The notes under the pieces were generated by a model. It was not told where the DNA came from and did no database searches. It worked only from the letters and a program-made list of their open reading frames with translations. From Rhizobiales bacterium 62-17 (GTDB taxonomy: Bacteria; Pseudomonadota; Alphaproteobacteria; Rhizobiales; Beijerinckiaceae): a DNA stretch of 64,000 nt. Made by a program: the position numbers and the translations under genes. Below are positions 25,444 to 34,044 of the stretch, in pieces; positions within the stretch are counted from its first letter, which is position 1, and each line of letters starts with the position of its first letter. The DNA lies in assembly GCA_001898965.1 (NCBI GenBank), contig MKVW01000009.1, positions 1,148,964 to 1,212,963 on the forward strand. The letters are read 5' to 3'.

Positions 25444-26150
25444 CGTTCGCCTTTCACTTGATCGGCTTGCAGACCGAGGTCGGGCACGATCGTTGATTTC
25501 ACATTGCCGGAAAAGATCACCACCGAACCTTTATCCGCGATCTCGAGTTTGTCGGCGGAAACCGTATTGTTCTTCATGCGCACGGTGACAGGCTCGTCCG
25601 AGGTCATCGTGCTGTCCTTGAAGCGCACGTCAGCGCTGCGCAGAACGATATCATATCCCGACGAACTGGTGATGCGGATGCGCCCTTCGGCGGCATCGGA
25701 GGCGAGCGCCATCGTATCGGCGGCGCTGTCATAGACGCCGCGCGGCGCGCTGATGTTGACGTTGGTATCGTCGGCGGTGCGAATGCGCGCTTCGATTTCG
25801 TTCAGCTCGATGACCTTAGGCGTGCGTACGTCCTGCACGCCGGATTTGGCTCTGACTTCATAGGGCCGTCCATCCGGACGAAAGCCGCTGAGCTTGGGCA
25901 GTTCCATCGTCACCTTGGTGCCGTTGAGCGTCGCCTGGCCGATCGAGACGTTACCGGGCAGATCGCGGAACGGATTGAAGATCAGGGCGCCGAGGAAGGC
26001 GACGATGGCGATGCTGGAGCCGACGATGATCAGCCGCCGCAGCCGCCGCACCCGCCGCGAATGGCGGTCGGCCTTGACGAAGGCTTGCGCGCGGTCGACC
26101 TGCGGGCGAAGCAGCGTGCTGTCGTTCACCGGGATCAATGTGTCGGTCAT
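25440..26150 (-). CDS. lptC: LPS export complex subunit LptC
   Basis: 236 residues from the ATG at 26150; an upstream ATG at 26189 would add 13 residues. A basic cytoplasmic segment (RRVRRLRR, about 33-40) precedes one membrane helix (about 42-62), followed by an LptC jellyroll in the periplasm. Typical alphaproteobacterial LptC length. It recruits LptA to the LptBFG extractor. First gene of the lptC-lptA-lptB run; rnd-like gene lies upstream on the same strand with a 114-base gap. Confidence 0.9.
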   Translation of the reverse strand: MTDTLIPVNDSTLLRPQVDRAQAFVKADRHSRRVRRLRRLIIVGSSIAIVAFLGALIFNPFRDLPGNVSIGQATLNGTKVTMELPKLSGFRPDGRPYEVRAKSGVQDVRTPKVIELNEIEARIRTADDTNVNISAPRGVYDSAADTMALASDAAEGRIRITSSSGYDIVLRSADVRFKDSTMTSDEPVTVRMKNNTVSADKLEIADKGSVVIFSGNVKSTIVPDLGLQADQVKGER

Positions 26151-26264
26151 ACTGGTATGCGCGCCCCATTCGGCTCCTCGCCCCAACATTACCTTTGGCG
26201 GCCGCCAATGGCAAAGTTGAGGCTGAATGACGGCTCCTTTCGCCGCCCGCCGCTCTAAACTGCC

Positions 26265-26879
26265 CTATTCGTGCGAAAAGATGTCGCTGTCCGGCCAGCC
26301 CATCAGGTCGAGCTTGGCCCGGGAGGGGAGGAAGCCGAAACAATCGGCGGCGATCTCGCGGCGGCCTTCGCGCGCCAGCATGGCGTCGAGTTTGCGGCGC
26401 AATTCATGCAGATGCAGCACATCGGAGGCGGCATAGGCGAGCTGCGCCTCGGTCAATTTGTCGGCGCCCCAGTCGGAGGATTGCTGCTGTTTCGACAGAT
26501 CGACGCCGGTCAGCTCCCGCACCAGGTCCTTCAGGCCGTGCCGATCAGTATAGGTGCGCGCCAGTTTGGAGGCGATCTTGGTGCAATAGACCGGCGCCGG
26601 CATGACCCCGAAGGCATTGTAAAGCACGGCAATATCGAAACGGGCGAAGTGGAAGATCTTCGTCACGTTCGGGTCGGCGAAGAGCTTTTCGAGATTGGGC
26701 GCCCGGGTCTGGCCCTTTTCGATCTGCACCACGTCGGCCGTGCCGTCGCCGCGCGACAATTGCACCACACACAGCCGGTCGCGGTGGGGGTGCAGGCCGA
26801 GCGTCTCGGTATCGATCGCGACGGCGTCGCCGAAGCTGGTATTGGCGGGCAGGTCACCCTTGTGCAGGCGGATGGTCAT
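26265..26879 (-). CDS. RNase D-like 3'-5' exonuclease
   Basis: 204 residues, only the DEDDy exonuclease domain and no HRDC domains, so half the length of E. coli RNase D. Catalytic residues: DTET at residues 22-25, the second Asp in FHFARFDIAVL, and YAASDVLHL (Tyr plus final Asp). Short RNase-D-like proteins of this type precede lptC in many Hyphomicrobiales. It probably trims structured RNA 3' ends. The start codon matches the conserved N terminus MTIRLHKGDLP. Confidence 0.9.
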   Translation of the reverse strand: MTIRLHKGDLPANTSFGDAVAIDTETLGLHPHRDRLCVVQLSRGDGTADVVQIEKGQTRAPNLEKLFADPNVTKIFHFARFDIAVLYNAFGVMPAPVYCTKIASKLARTYTDRHGLKDLVRELTGVDLSKQQQSSDWGADKLTEAQLAYAASDVLHLHELRRKLDAMLAREGRREIAADCFGFLPSRAKLDLMGWPDSDIFSHE

Positions 26880-27004
26880 CGCTTGGGCTCATGTCACGCC
26901 GGCCCAGGGGTTCAAGTCGAGTTGACGTCGGGCCGGCCGGTCGCCGCTTATGGCGTCCGGATACGCCCGGCGTCAACTTGGGCGTTAACGATGAGGGTCC
27001 GCCC

Positions 27005-28429
27005 TCACTCGGCGCCGGTATTGCGGAAGCCGGCGACGCCGCGTTCGACCTCGGTGACGTGATGGGGCGCGAAATCCTGCGGCCCGGCCAGGCCGCAGCT
27101 ATGGGCGATGATCTCCACCTCCTCGATCATCCGCTTGGCGTAATTGGCAGCGCGCACTGCCTTGTCGGCTGGGTCGAGGCCGGAGATCAGCCGGGGTTCG
27201 GACGACGTCACGCCGGTCGGGCAGCGGCCGGAGCCGCATTTCATCGCCTGGATGCAGCCGATCGAGAACATGAAGCCGCGGGCGCTGACGACGAAATCGG
27301 CGCCGATGCACAGCGCCCAGGCGACCTTGTCGGGCGTCACCAGCTTGCCGGCGGCGAAAATGCGGATGCGGTCGCGCAGACCGTGCCGGTCGCGTGATTC
27401 CACTACCGCCGGCAAAGCCAGCGTGATCGGCATGCCGACATGTTCGATCAGCGCGGCGGGCGCCGCACCCGTGCCGCCTTCGCCGCCATCGACGTGGATA
27501 TAGTCGGGGCAGCCTTCAGGATGGCGCAGGCAATCCTCGAACCATTCGTCGAGCGCCATCGTATCGCCGACGACGAATTTCACGCCGACCGGCTTGCCCG
27601 TCACCTCGCGCACGCGCTGCACGAACAGGCCGAGTTCGCGCACATTGGCGATGTCGCGATGGCGGTTGGGGCTGATCGAATCCTCGCCGATCGGAATGCC
27701 GCGGATTTCGGAAATCTCCTTGGTCACCTTGATGCCGGGCAGGATGCCGCCTTTGCCGGGCTTGGCACCCTGCGCCAGTTTCACCTCGAACATGCGCACG
27801 GTGTCGTGTGCTGCGATGGCGCGCAGCCGATCGTCGGACAGATTGCCGGCGGCATCGCGCACGCCGTATTTGGCCGTGCCGATCTGCATGATCACGTCGC
27901 CGCCACCGATCAGGTGATAGGGCGACAGCCCACCTTCGCCGGTGGCAAGCCAGACGCCGGCCATTTGCGTGCCTTTCGAAAGCGCCGTCACCGCCGCCGG
28001 GCTCAAGGCGCCGAAACTCATGCCGCTGACGTTGAAAAAGCTTTTGGCGAAATAGGGTTTGGCGCAGGAACCCGGACCTTCGGCGATGCCGATCATCTTG
28101 CCGGGATAGGAGCGGCGGTCTTCTTCCAGCACCGGGAAAGCGGCGTTGCGAAAGGCAAAGCTTGGCGTCGCCGAACTGCCGAAACTGATCAGATTGGGCA
28201 CGCCCTTGGCGGAACGGTAGATCCAGGAGCGTTCGAGCCGGTTGAACGGCCGCTCGCTCCAATCCGGCAGATATTGATACTGCCGCATATATTCGCCCCA
28301 GGTTTCGGCGAAATAGCGGAAATGGCCGATGACCGGGAAATTGCGCAGGATGGCGTGATTGGTCTGTCTGATGTCATGAATGAAAACGCCCAAGACGAGG
28401 CAGGCGACGACGATCAGCAGAATGATCAT
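27005..28429 (-). CDS. FMN-binding glutamate-synthase-family protein
   Basis: 474 residues. One N-terminal membrane helix (about 1-18), then a glutamate-synthase alpha-subunit-like (GltS, FMN-binding) barrel: NVSGMSFGALSPAAV, GEGGLSPYH, KLAQGAKPGKGG, VDGGEGGTGAAP, and a [3Fe-4S] site spaced as CIQAMKCGSGRCP. It lacks the amidotransferase domain that makes ammonia from glutamine and any FAD/NADPH subunit. Membrane-anchored proteins of this kind are widespread in Proteobacteria but their reaction is not established; an electron-transfer or amine-metabolism role has been suggested. It stands alone. Confidence 0.88.
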   Translation of the reverse strand: MIILLIVVACLVLGVFIHDIRQTNHAILRNFPVIGHFRYFAETWGEYMRQYQYLPDWSERPFNRLERSWIYRSAKGVPNLISFGSSATPSFAFRNAAFPVLEEDRRSYPGKMIGIAEGPGSCAKPYFAKSFFNVSGMSFGALSPAAVTALSKGTQMAGVWLATGEGGLSPYHLIGGGDVIMQIGTAKYGVRDAAGNLSDDRLRAIAAHDTVRMFEVKLAQGAKPGKGGILPGIKVTKEISEIRGIPIGEDSISPNRHRDIANVRELGLFVQRVREVTGKPVGVKFVVGDTMALDEWFEDCLRHPEGCPDYIHVDGGEGGTGAAPAALIEHVGMPITLALPAVVESRDRHGLRDRIRIFAAGKLVTPDKVAWALCIGADFVVSARGFMFSIGCIQAMKCGSGRCPTGVTSSEPRLISGLDPADKAVRAANYAKRMIEEVEIIAHSCGLAGPQDFAPHHVTEVERGVAGFRNTGAE

Positions 28430-28652
28430 GGAGAGCTCCGGACGTTTCCTTAGCGTGCGCGCTGGGGAAGCGCGGCAAATGCAATGTCAGCACAGATAGT
28501 GTTGGGCTGACCACCAGCCAAATCAGCCGCGCGGGTTCTGCCCAAACATTGCGTCAATCTGGTGAAGGTCGAAGATGTTGCAAAGCAGCATTCTGGCGGC
28601 GCGCGCGGCACTTTACGAAATTGTGCACACATCCTAGATAAGTTTTCACAAA

Positions 28653-28668
28653 TCCGTCATGTGACGGA
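28653..28668. promoter_or_regulatory. Perfect palindrome upstream of the membrane sulfatase
   Basis: TCCGTCA-TG-TGACGGA lies 23 bases upstream of the ATG at 28692, where a promoter or leader would be expected. It is 16 bases with perfect symmetry, so it is a candidate operator. The rest of the 262-base gap shows nothing else distinct. Confidence 0.4.
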
Positions 28669-28691
28669 CAAAAGACACGCGTCCGTCCGCC

Positions 28692-30446
28692 ATGGTGCCA
28701 GTTCCCAGTACCGAGCGCGTCACCAGCTCTGATACCCGCAGCAACGGGGCATCGGCGCCACTCGGCTGGACTTTCATCATCGCCCTCGCGCTCGGCTGGT
28801 GTGCCTTCATCGCGGCGACCGAACCTGACCGCACGCTGTTCGCGCTCGTCGCGGCTTTCTTTATCGCCTTCGCTACGCTCGTCGCGGTGCTGACGCGTCG
28901 CCCGGGCTTCGCGCTCGTCGTCGCGATCTTTCTCTTCGTGCCGGTCTATGCGGCGTCGATCTTCAAGTTCGATATCACGGCGATGAACCTGCATGTCTAT
29001 GACGTGGTGTTCTATCTGTTCTCAACCGCGCAGATCGCCTTCTTCGCCCAGACCTTTCCAGTGCCGTCGCTGTTGTGCGCTATCGCGCTCGCGCTCGCGC
29101 TGGTGCTGCTCTATGCCAGCTATCGGCTGGAAACGCCGCGCCGCTTTCCCCTGTTGACGCGCCCGCTCGCCGGCCTCGTCGCCTGTGCGATGCTGTTTGC
29201 CAGCGGCTGGTCGCTGGCGGCGCGCAAGCCGACGTTCTTCGATGAAGGGCGCTACATCTTCTCCGCTTTCATCGGCTCGCTCGCCGATATGCCGGTGTTG
29301 CTGCAGGCCAAGGGCTTTTTCGAGATCAGCGCGCATGCCACGCTGTCGCCGACGAAATCTTCGGCGATCACCTGCGCGGCGGGCGCCAATGCGCCCGACA
29401 TCGTGCTGTTCCTCAATGAATCGGCGATGCCCGAAGGCGTCTATCCGCAATTGCGCTATCCGGCCGAACTGGCCTCGTTCTTCCGCTCCAGCGACGGCAA
29501 GACCCATCGCCTGCGCGTCGAAACCTTTGGTGGCGGCACCTGGCTGTCGGATTTCTCGGTGCTCACCGGCCTGCCGACCAATACGTTCGGCAATCTGCGC
29601 AATTTCGCCACGCAATTGATGACCGGCCGGCTGCGCCATGCCTTGCCGCAATATCTGAAGGCCTGCGGCTACGACACGTCGATCATTTATCCCTCGCTCG
29701 CGGGCTTCGCCGGTTCGGGCCGCTTCTACAAGGCTATTGGATTCGATCAGGTCATCGATCGGCAGGTGCATCACGCGCCGAGCGATCGTCAGCGCGACGA
29801 ATTCTATCTCGACCAGGTGATCAAGGTGCTGCAGGGGGCACGTGACGACGCCACCGGTGGCAAGGCGCGGCGCCCGCAGTTCATCGTCGCGTCGAGCATG
29901 GCCGCGCATTCGCCGTGGAATTTCCGCTACGCGCCGGAAATGCTGAAGCCCGGCGAAACGACGCGTTGGACCGGCGATGTCGAATTCGACGAATATCTTT
30001 GGCGCCTGGTGCTCGCCAAGCGTGATCGCGATGCCTTCCGCGCCAAGCTCGCGGCCCGTTTTCCGGGACAGCCCTTCCTGTTCGTGAATTACGGTGATCA
30101 CCAGCCAGCTTTGGCGCGCCTGCCGCTCTCCAATGCGGTCGAGATCGCGGACAAGGGCGTGGCCTGGCAGCTCGATCCGACCTCCAAGGCTTTCGAGACC
30201 TATTACGCCATCGACGGCTTGAATTTCTCGCCCAAGACGGCGCTGCCGAACGTGCCGGTTCTCGAAATCCCGCATCTCGCCGCTTTGACCGTGGCGGCCG
30301 CGGGCCTGCCCCTCGATCAGGTGTTGCAGCGGCGTCTGTGGCTGATCGACCGCTGCAACGGCCTCTATGTCAGTTGCGAGGACCGGGGTGCCGTCCTCGC
30401 CTACCAGCGCTTCTTGATCGATTCCGGCTGGATCGTTCAGCCCTGA
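28692..30446 (+). CDS. Membrane-anchored sulfatase-like phosphotransferase (LtaS/OpgB type)
   Basis: 584 residues. Five or six membrane segments fill residues 24-180; a periplasmic alkaline-phosphatase-superfamily domain follows. The metal and nucleophile residues fit this superfamily: E243 in FLNESA, T283 in GGGTWLSDF (nucleophile position), Asp/His in YGDHQP (about 467-472). Relatives are lipoteichoic acid synthase and the phosphoglycerol transferase OpgB/MdoB that decorates periplasmic glucans, or phosphoethanolamine transferases. In a Gram-negative, glucan or lipid decoration is the most likely job (inference). Its stop overlaps the stop of the convergent hydrolase by ten bases. Confidence 0.82.
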   Translation: MVPVPSTERVTSSDTRSNGASAPLGWTFIIALALGWCAFIAATEPDRTLFALVAAFFIAFATLVAVLTRRPGFALVVAIFLFVPVYAASIFKFDITAMNLHVYDVVFYLFSTAQIAFFAQTFPVPSLLCAIALALALVLLYASYRLETPRRFPLLTRPLAGLVACAMLFASGWSLAARKPTFFDEGRYIFSAFIGSLADMPVLLQAKGFFEISAHATLSPTKSSAITCAAGANAPDIVLFLNESAMPEGVYPQLRYPAELASFFRSSDGKTHRLRVETFGGGTWLSDFSVLTGLPTNTFGNLRNFATQLMTGRLRHALPQYLKACGYDTSIIYPSLAGFAGSGRFYKAIGFDQVIDRQVHHAPSDRQRDEFYLDQVIKVLQGARDDATGGKARRPQFIVASSMAAHSPWNFRYAPEMLKPGETTRWTGDVEFDEYLWRLVLAKRDRDAFRAKLAARFPGQPFLFVNYGDHQPALARLPLSNAVEIADKGVAWQLDPTSKAFETYYAIDGLNFSPKTALPNVPVLEIPHLAALTVAAAGLPLDQVLQRRLWLIDRCNGLYVSCEDRGAVLAYQRFLIDSGWIVQP

Positions 30447-31279
30447 ACCAAATTGGCATCCGCCAAGGCCCGTAGCTCACCCACGATCACATCGGGAACT
30501 TCCAGCGGGCTGAGATGGCGCGCATCCGGCACGATCGTCAGCGTCGAGCCGGCGATGCCCTGGTGCAGCACCTGCGCCATGGCAACCGGTGTTGCCAGAT
30601 CCTCGGCGCCGACCAGCACGCGGGTCGGCACACGGATTTTAGGCAGATGGGCGCGCAGATCGGCTGCGCCGAGCATCCGGCAGCTTGCCGCATAAGCCTC
30701 GAGATCGTTGCGCAGGAACACGTCGAGGCACTGATCGACCACATCCGCGTGATTGTCGCGGAAGTCATCGCCGAACCAGCGGATTTTCTGGAAGCCGACC
30801 AGCGCGGTCAGGCCATCGGACAAAGCCTTGTCGGCGCGTTCCGCCCATTGTTTCGGCGCATCGGCACCGTACCAGGCGGTCGTGTCGAAGAGGCCGAGCC
30901 CCTTTGTGCGCTGTGGATAAAGGCCGGCGAAGGCCAGGCTGATACAGCCGCCCATGGAGGCGCCAGCGAGAATGGCATCGGGCCATTTGAGATGATCGAG
31001 AAGGTCGGCGAGGTCACCGGCGAACTGCTCGACCGTATAGGCCTGCCGGGGCTTCGAGGACTGGCCGTGGCCGCGACAATCCCAGGTCAGGATGGCGGCC
31101 TCTTGGCCCAGCGCGGCGCTGAGCTGCGCGACGACCGGCGCCCAGAAATCGTGGTCGAGGGCCAGGGAATGGGTGAGGGCGAACCGAAGCAGCGCGCTGG
31201 GATTGCCGGTCACATTGTAGGCGAGGGTCTCGCCATCGCCGCTCCGGGCTTGCTGCAGTTTATCCGAGGGCTTGCTCAT
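30437..31279 (-). CDS. Alpha/beta hydrolase (3-oxoadipate enol-lactonase-like)
   Basis: 280 residues from MSKPSDK; the frame continues upstream but an ATG here places a normal hydrolase N terminus. The oxyanion/elbow motifs are TWDCRGHGQS and nucleophile Ser in LAGASMGGCIS (about residue 109), with Asp in VGAEDLATP and His in DARHLSPLE. The layout is that of PcaD-type enol-lactone hydrolases, but generic esterase or haloalkane-type activities cannot be excluded. It is convergent with the sulfatase-like gene and divergent from the phosphate genes. Confidence 0.85.
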   Translation of the reverse strand: MSKPSDKLQQARSGDGETLAYNVTGNPSALLRFALTHSLALDHDFWAPVVAQLSAALGQEAAILTWDCRGHGQSSKPRQAYTVEQFAGDLADLLDHLKWPDAILAGASMGGCISLAFAGLYPQRTKGLGLFDTTAWYGADAPKQWAERADKALSDGLTALVGFQKIRWFGDDFRDNHADVVDQCLDVFLRNDLEAYAASCRMLGAADLRAHLPKIRVPTRVLVGAEDLATPVAMAQVLHQGIAGSTLTIVPDARHLSPLEVPDVIVGELRALADANLVQG

Positions 31280-31459
31280 GGGGCGCCGTGATCCTCCGTT
31301 TGCGTTTTCGCCGCTGTCCTGACGTAAGGCGACCAAGATGTCCACCGCTGCCGGTTTCCTGATGCGCCGGCCCTTGGTAAAAGCCCGCCCCAGTGGCTGA
31401 TACAAAATCGTCATAAATGTCGATTCGGCCTTGGTTCAACGTTGTTTTCGGGGGCACGC

Positions 31460-32104
31460 ATGCTCGGCTGGTTTCAAGCTCTCATGCCGAAGGAGGAACG
31501 CTTCTTCGACTTTTTCGATCGGCATGCGCGGATCTCTGCCAGCGCCGCCGAGGCGCTGCGCGCCCTGCTGGAAGGCGGCGAGGCCGTCGCGGCCAACAGC
31601 GCGCGCGTCAACGATCTCGAGGATCAGGCCGACGAGGTTTCGCGCGAGGTGCTGCTGGCCGTGCGCCGCTCCTTCATCACGCCCTTCGACCGGGGCGATA
31701 TTCGCGAATTGATCACCTCGATGGACGATGCCATCGACCAGATGCGCCAGACCGTCAAAGCCATTTCACTGTTCGAAGTGACCACCTTCGAGCCGGAGAT
31801 GCGCCAGCTCGGCGATCTGATCGTTGATTCGGCGAAATTGACCATCGATGCGGTCAACCGCTTGCGCACCATGCGCCACGACGCCGCCAAGCTTGCCGCC
31901 ATCGCCTCGCGCATGACCCAGCTCGAAGAACAATCCGACGAGTTGCACGACATCGGCCTCAAGGGCCTGTTCAAGACCTACGGCAACGCCAGCCCCATGG
32001 CCTATATCGTCGGCAGCGAGATCTACAGCCATCTCGAGAAAGTGGTGGATCGATTCGAGGATGTGGCCGACCGCATCAACGGCATCGTCATCGAACATTT
32101 GTGA
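31460..32104 (+). CDS. DUF47/PhoU-like phosphate transport accessory protein
   Basis: 214 residues from the ATG, a few codons into the open frame. All-helical with two PhoU-like repeats: the first ends in ITSMDDAIDQM, and the second has MTQLEEQSDELHDIG and SEIYSHLEKVVDRFEDVADRI-type metal-binding patterns (E/D-xxx-D). DUF47 proteins (YkaA, Pit accessory protein) modulate the Pit permease. It precedes pit by six bases and is certainly cotranscribed. Confidence 0.92.
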   Translation: MLGWFQALMPKEERFFDFFDRHARISASAAEALRALLEGGEAVAANSARVNDLEDQADEVSREVLLAVRRSFITPFDRGDIRELITSMDDAIDQMRQTVKAISLFEVTTFEPEMRQLGDLIVDSAKLTIDAVNRLRTMRHDAAKLAAIASRMTQLEEQSDELHDIGLKGLFKTYGNASPMAYIVGSEIYSHLEKVVDRFEDVADRINGIVIEHL

Positions 32105-32110
32105 GGCAAC

Positions 32111-33115
32111 GTGGACGCCAGCCTCACTCTCTACCTGCTCGTCGCGCTCATCGCCGTGGCCTTGCTGTTCGATTTCCTGAACGGCCTGCACGATGCCGCA
32201 AATTCCATCGCTACCATCGTCTCGACGCGCGTGCTGCGCCCGCAATATGCGGTGTTCTGGGCGGCTTTCTTCAATTTCATCGCCTTCATCTTCTTCGGCC
32301 TGCATGTCGCCACCACGGTCGGCACTGGCATTATCACGCCCGAGATCGTCGATGATCGCGTGATCTTCGGGGCGCTGATGGGTGCCATTGTCTGGAATGT
32401 CGTCACCTGGCTCGGCGGCATTCCTTCCAGCAGTTCCCATGCGCTGATTGGTGGCCTTCTGGGGGCGGGTGTCGCCAAGGCCGGATTGAGCTCTGTCGTC
32501 TTCAGCGGCGTCACCAAAACCACCTTGGCGATCTTTTTATCGCCCCTGGTTGGCTTCATTCTTGCCCTTTTGCTTGTGCTTCTGGTGTCATGGATTTGTT
32601 ATCGATTGAGCCCATTTGCTGTCGATGGCGCCTTTAGAGGCTTGCAGTTTGTCTCCGCTTCGCTCTATTCCCTGGGCCACGGCGGCAATGATGCACAAAA
32701 AACAATGGGAATTATTGCCGTTCTGCTCTATTCGCATGGCCAGCTTGAAGGCGGCTTCCACGTTCCGTTCTGGGTTGTCCTCTCCTGTCAGGCCGCGATG
32801 GCGCTCGGAACCCTTTTTGGTGGCTGGCGAATCGTGCATACCATGGGTTCAAAGATTACACGCCTGTCGCCAATGCAGGGATTTTGCGCCGAAACGGGCG
32901 GCGCGATGACGCTCTTCATGGCAACGGGTTTGGGCATTCCGGTATCGACAACTCATACGATAACGGGGGCCATTGTAGGTGTTGGTGCCGCGAGGCGGGT
33001 GTCCGCCGTCAGATGGAATATCGCACGCGGCATTTTGGTGGCGTGGATTGTGACGATGCCGGCCGCGGCTTTGATCGGAGCGGCCTTCTACTGGATGTCA
33101 GGAGTTTTCGGCTGA
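32111..33115 (+). CDS. pit: Low-affinity inorganic phosphate transporter Pit
   Basis: 334 residues from a GTG start with upstream GAGGCAAC. About ten membrane segments. The two PHO4-family signature copies are visible: FLNGLHDAANSIATIVSTR near residues 22-40 and LGHGGNDAQKTMGII near residue 194; GGIPSSSSHALIG and GIPVSTTHTITG are the matching second motifs. It imports metal-phosphate with protons. Codon choice changes inside the gene: from about 32460 on, A/T-ending codons (AAA, GGA, ATT, TCA, ACA, AGA) become common, unlike the first third and unlike neighbours. Confidence 0.94.
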   Translation: MDASLTLYLLVALIAVALLFDFLNGLHDAANSIATIVSTRVLRPQYAVFWAAFFNFIAFIFFGLHVATTVGTGIITPEIVDDRVIFGALMGAIVWNVVTWLGGIPSSSSHALIGGLLGAGVAKAGLSSVVFSGVTKTTLAIFLSPLVGFILALLLVLLVSWICYRLSPFAVDGAFRGLQFVSASLYSLGHGGNDAQKTMGIIAVLLYSHGQLEGGFHVPFWVVLSCQAAMALGTLFGGWRIVHTMGSKITRLSPMQGFCAETGGAMTLFMATGLGIPVSTTHTITGAIVGVGAARRVSAVRWNIARGILVAWIVTMPAAALIGAAFYWMSGVFG

Positions 33116-33116
33116 A

Positions 33117-33581
33117 ATGGCAACGAGCACGGCAGTCAGAAGCACACAGAAGAACAGCGAACCGCATCTGCAGTTCGCCGCGCTGCCGTATCGTCTCGAT
33201 AACGGCCTCGAGGTCATGCTCGTCTCCTCGCTCGACTCCGGTCGCTGGATCATTCCCAAAGGCTGGCCGATGGACGGCCTGACCGGCTACGAGACGGCGG
33301 CGCGCGAGGCTTTCGAGGAAGCCGGCCTCATCGGCAACATCGCGGCCAAGTCGATCGGTCAATTTCATTATCAGAAACGCCGCAAGAATGGCGCCGTCTG
33401 GCTTTGCCGCGTCGAGGTCTTCCCGATGGAAGTCACCCAGCAGCGCAAGAAATGGCCGGAGAAGCACGACCGTACCACCAAGTGGTTCACCGTAGAACAG
33501 GCAGCTGAACTCGTGCGCGAGGAAGAGCTCGCCGAAGTCATGCGCCAGTTCGCGGCCACGCAACGCGTGCCGCAGGGCTAA
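33117..33581 (+). CDS. Nudix hydrolase (diphosphoinositol-polyphosphate type)
   Basis: 154 residues. The Nudix box GLTGYETAAREAFEEAGLIG (about 57-76) has the REAFEEAGL core (G-x5-E-x7-REUxEExGU). The WIIPKGW before it and FHYQKRRKNG after it match DIPP-type Nudix proteins that act on diphosphoinositol polyphosphates or dinucleoside polyphosphates. It starts one base after the pit stop, so it is in the phosphate operon. Substrate in bacteria is not settled. Confidence 0.88.
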   Translation: MATSTAVRSTQKNSEPHLQFAALPYRLDNGLEVMLVSSLDSGRWIIPKGWPMDGLTGYETAAREAFEEAGLIGNIAAKSIGQFHYQKRRKNGAVWLCRVEVFPMEVTQQRKKWPEKHDRTTKWFTVEQAAELVREEELAEVMRQFAATQRVPQG

Positions 33582-33589
33582 AACGCAAA

Positions 33590-33611
33590 GCCCGGCTTCG
33601 AGGAGCCGGGC
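33590..33611 (+). terminator. Hairpin after the Nudix gene
   Basis: A perfect 8-bp stem GCCCGGCT / AGCCGGGC with a 6-base loop, nine bases after the stop; the following CTCGGTTTGG has only a short T-run. It is probably the main terminator of the phosphate operon. Confidence 0.6.
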
Positions 33612-33655
33612 CTCGGTTTGGTCGCTGAGCCGCAGGAATCGTTCAGTCTGGTTGA

Positions 33656-33686
33656 AACCCGCGCCTTCGTGCTGAAAGCGCGGGTT
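33656..33686. terminator. Bidirectional hairpin between nudix and sorB
   Basis: A perfect 9-bp stem AACCCGCGC / GCGCGGGTT with a 13-base loop, followed by TTTTCT on the plus strand. It lies nine bases beyond the sorB stop and serves convergent transcripts. Confidence 0.65.
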
Positions 33687-33694
33687 TTCTCATG

Positions 33695-34030
33695 TCAGTA
33701 TGTCTGGCCGAGATAGTCGGCAATGGCTTTCGCGTCCTTCTCGTCGATCGGCGCCTTATAGACTTTGATCATCTTCTGCACCTCGGCGTCCCAGAAGGCA
33801 TGCCCCTTCTTGGAGGGCTGCGAGTTGATGTAGTCGAGGGAATGGCAAGCCACACAGTTGTTTTTGGCAGCCTCGAAGCCAGGTTCGGGGCCCGGCTTGA
33901 GAACAGCCGTTTCGTCCGGCAGTTGATAGGTCTTGGGAGCGGCGGATGCGGTTCCGAAACTTGCAAGTCCGACATTTGCAAGCGCGAGAACAAGCGCGAC
34001 ACCGAGCCTGCGGGAATGGCGAGTGATCAT
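33695..34030 (-). CDS. Monohaem c-type cytochrome subunit of sulfite dehydrogenase (SorB type)
   Basis: 111 residues from the ATG after GGAGGGATATCATC. Sec signal of about 30 residues, then a single haem motif CVACH near residue 60 and probable axial Met in EVQKMIKV. Size, haem count and place directly after the molybdopterin subunit (14-base gap) match SorB, which takes electrons from SorA and passes them to the respiratory chain. It is the last gene of the operon. Confidence 0.85.
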   Translation of the reverse strand: MITRHSRRLGVALVLALANVGLASFGTASAAPKTYQLPDETAVLKPGPEPGFEAAKNNCVACHSLDYINSQPSKKGHAFWDAEVQKMIKVYKAPIDEKDAKAIADYLGQTY

Positions 34031-34044
34031 GATGATATCCCTCC

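Noticed and set aside
33571-33700. Small gene between the Nudix gene and sorB
   Set aside because: The gap is filled by two hairpins and has no start with a ribosome site.
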